Shown here: in pieces, positions 4,705 through 5,317 of the stretch
How positions within the stretch are numbered: position 1 is the stretch's first letter
Layout: each line of letters opens with the position of its first letter
Source: Rickettsiales bacterium
GTDB lineage: Bacteria; Pseudomonadota; Alphaproteobacteria; Rs-D84; CACZYB01
DNA: 5,317 nt
Assembly: GCA_031276335.1 (NCBI GenBank)
Contig: JAISNH010000029.1
Location: 1 to 5,317 of the forward strand
Direction: 5' to 3'
Position numbers and translations under genes: made by a program
Notes under the pieces: model-generated
Told to the model about the DNA's origin: nothing
Database searches by the model: none
What the model saw: the letters and a program-made list of their open reading frames with translations, nothing else

Positions 4705-4968
4705 TTATTTTCTCCTTCCAAACTACTTCAAAACAAACCATCGCCAGCCACACTTCCATGGCTGGAGGTTCATAGCTATATAATCGGAAATAGCGTGACT
4801 TATTAGGCGAACCCTATTCGTCACCCTCCAGCCTGCGGCCAAAGGATGACTAAAGCTGCCAGAAGCAACTCCGATTATAAACGGGCTATGACACCCCGCG
4901 GCGCTTTCCCGCGCCACAGTCCAATGATACCCAATCACAGAAGATTTTACAAGAATAAACGGCGAAGG
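4705..4968. other. 264-base intergenic region, probable structured leader of the exported-protein gene
   Basis: This lies between two minus-strand genes. Beyond the three-way junction (separate entry) it contains a 5-bp GC hairpin, GGCGC-TTTCCC-GCGCC (4900-4915). It also has a 10-bp inverted repeat, TATAATCGGA (4779-4788) with TCCGATTATA (4870-4879). Read on the minus strand, TATAAT at 4874-4879 is a perfect -10 hexamer, but the bases where a -35 should be are GC-rich and do not match, so I do not call a promoter. A weak 5-bp hairpin (4964-4968 with 4978-4982) spans the ABC gene's stop and is followed on the minus strand by a mildly T-rich stretch; it is at best a poor terminator. Open frames here have no recognisable domain. 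Confidence 0.5.
4744..4833 (-). promoter_or_regulatory. Three-way-junction RNA-like structure with a mutually exclusive downstream helix
   Basis: Three helices fit together without leftover bases. P1 pairs GGCTGGAGG (4760-4768) with CCTCCAGCC (4825-4833), 9 bp. P2 pairs GCTAT (4775-4779) with ATAGC (4790-4794). P3 pairs GTGAC (4795-4799) with GTCAC (4820-4824), with an inner TAGG/CCTA helix. P2 abuts P3, and P3 abuts P1. CCAGCCA (4744-4750) can pair instead with TGGCTGG (4759-4765), which takes the strand that P1 needs. On the minus strand the order is junction, competing helix, then ribosome binding site and ATG at 4704, as in riboswitch or attenuator leaders. The P2 loop is also complementary to 4870-4879, a possible pseudoknot. 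It matches no RNA class I know. The pairing is seen; RNA function and strand are inferred. Confidence 0.5.
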
Positions 4969-5317
4969 CTATACGATCCTTCCCCTGTCGATTTTCACGA
5001 TCTGGCCGAAGCAGGCGAGCAGGTAGGTCTTATGCACGCTGGAAATTATCGTCTTGCCCTTGAAATATTCCATTATGCCCTCGTAAATCGCCTTCTCGTT
5101 CGCCATATCGACGCTGGAGGTCGGCTCGTCCATTAGGATTATGTCCGAATCGATCGCGGCCAAAAGGTTGCGCGCCAGGGCAAGCCTCTGCCTCTCGCCC
5201 CCGGAAAGGTTCACGCCCTTCTCGCGGATGTCGGTCGAAAGCCCGGAGGGCAGCTTTGCCAGCACCCTGTCGAACCGGGCGAGCCCTATCATCCTTTCGA
5301 CCAGCGCCTTCGGATAG
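4969..5317 (-). CDS. ABC transporter ATP-binding domain, C-terminal part (partial, runs off the window edge)
   Basis: The frame is open to the window edge, so only the last 115 residues are seen and the start lies beyond 5317. In order: YPKALVERMIGLARFDRVLA (helical subdomain), the signature LSGGERQRLALARN, Walker B with catalytic glutamate IILMDEP, the D-loop SSVD, and the H-loop histidine in TIISSVHK. It ends KIDRGRIV. The Walker A motif is outside the window. The signature sequence and spacing fit an exporter-type ATPase (ABCB-like), in which this domain is usually fused to a six-helix membrane domain, but the fusion cannot be seen. All visible ATPase residues are intact. The substrate is unknown; the lipid A genes nearby are only weak grounds to think of a lipid or envelope exporter. 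The next gene on this strand begins 264 bp downstream. Confidence 0.92.
   Translation of the reverse strand, partial: YPKALVERMIGLARFDRVLAKLPSGLSTDIREKGVNLSGGERQRLALARNLLAAIDSDIILMDEPTSSVDMANEKAIYEGIMEYFKGKTIISSVHKTYLLACFGQIVKIDRGRIV

Noticed and set aside
4184..4783. Plus-strand 199-codon open frame
   Set aside because: Antisense to the exported-protein gene; its hydrophobic stretches are the complement of the Lys/Ala-rich linker and signal peptide.
4760..4833. tRNA-like element (74 nt, closed by a 9-bp stem)
   Set aside because: Neither strand has a TTC-type T-loop at the right distance from the acceptor-like stem, nor a D-arm or anticodon arm of standard size.

Overview
The window looks like chromosome from an alphaproteobacterium, probably an uncultured one. 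The evidence is a Ros/MucR-type regulator (a family centred on Alphaproteobacteria), an LpxC with every catalytic residue in E. coli numbering, an LpxL-like lipid A acyltransferase, and GC-rich coding regions. No mobile-element gene, tRNA, rRNA or CRISPR array is visible.

Layout, left to right. (1) 5-745, minus: an exported cysteine-rich protein of unknown function with five CX3C motifs. It is preceded by a 38-codon ORF (742-858) whose TGA overlaps the gene's ATG. The two starts carry an identical 18-bp ribosome-binding-site/start block. (2) 859-1162: a 304-base stretch of lower GC with no convincing gene but with nested and competing inverted repeats. (3) 1163-3272, minus: a two-gene unit, an LpxL/HtrB-family acyltransferase with an N-terminal membrane extension, overlapping lpxC by 23 bp. 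(4) 3273-3381: a short divergent promoter region with a 17-bp perfect palindrome on the -10 box. (5) 3382-3792, plus: a MucR-type regulator in which three of the four zinc-ligand positions are replaced. (6) 3808-4704, minus: a second exported cysteine-rich protein with a Lys/Ala-rich linker, convergent with the regulator. (7) 4705-4968: an intergenic leader that can fold into a compact three-way junction with a competing downstream helix. (8) 4969-5317, minus: the C-terminal end of an ABC ATPase, cut by the window edge.

The common theme is the cell envelope: lipid A synthesis (LpxC and the acyltransferase), two secreted disulfide-type proteins and an ABC exporter ATPase. The regulator lies back to back with the lipid A unit, and its palindrome with a repeated half-site suggests joint control of both directions. 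This is inference. The most unusual points are the three-way-junction leader, the acyltransferase whose HX4(D/E) acid is Gly, the MucR-like protein without a normal zinc site, and the duplicated start block with its coupled short ORF.
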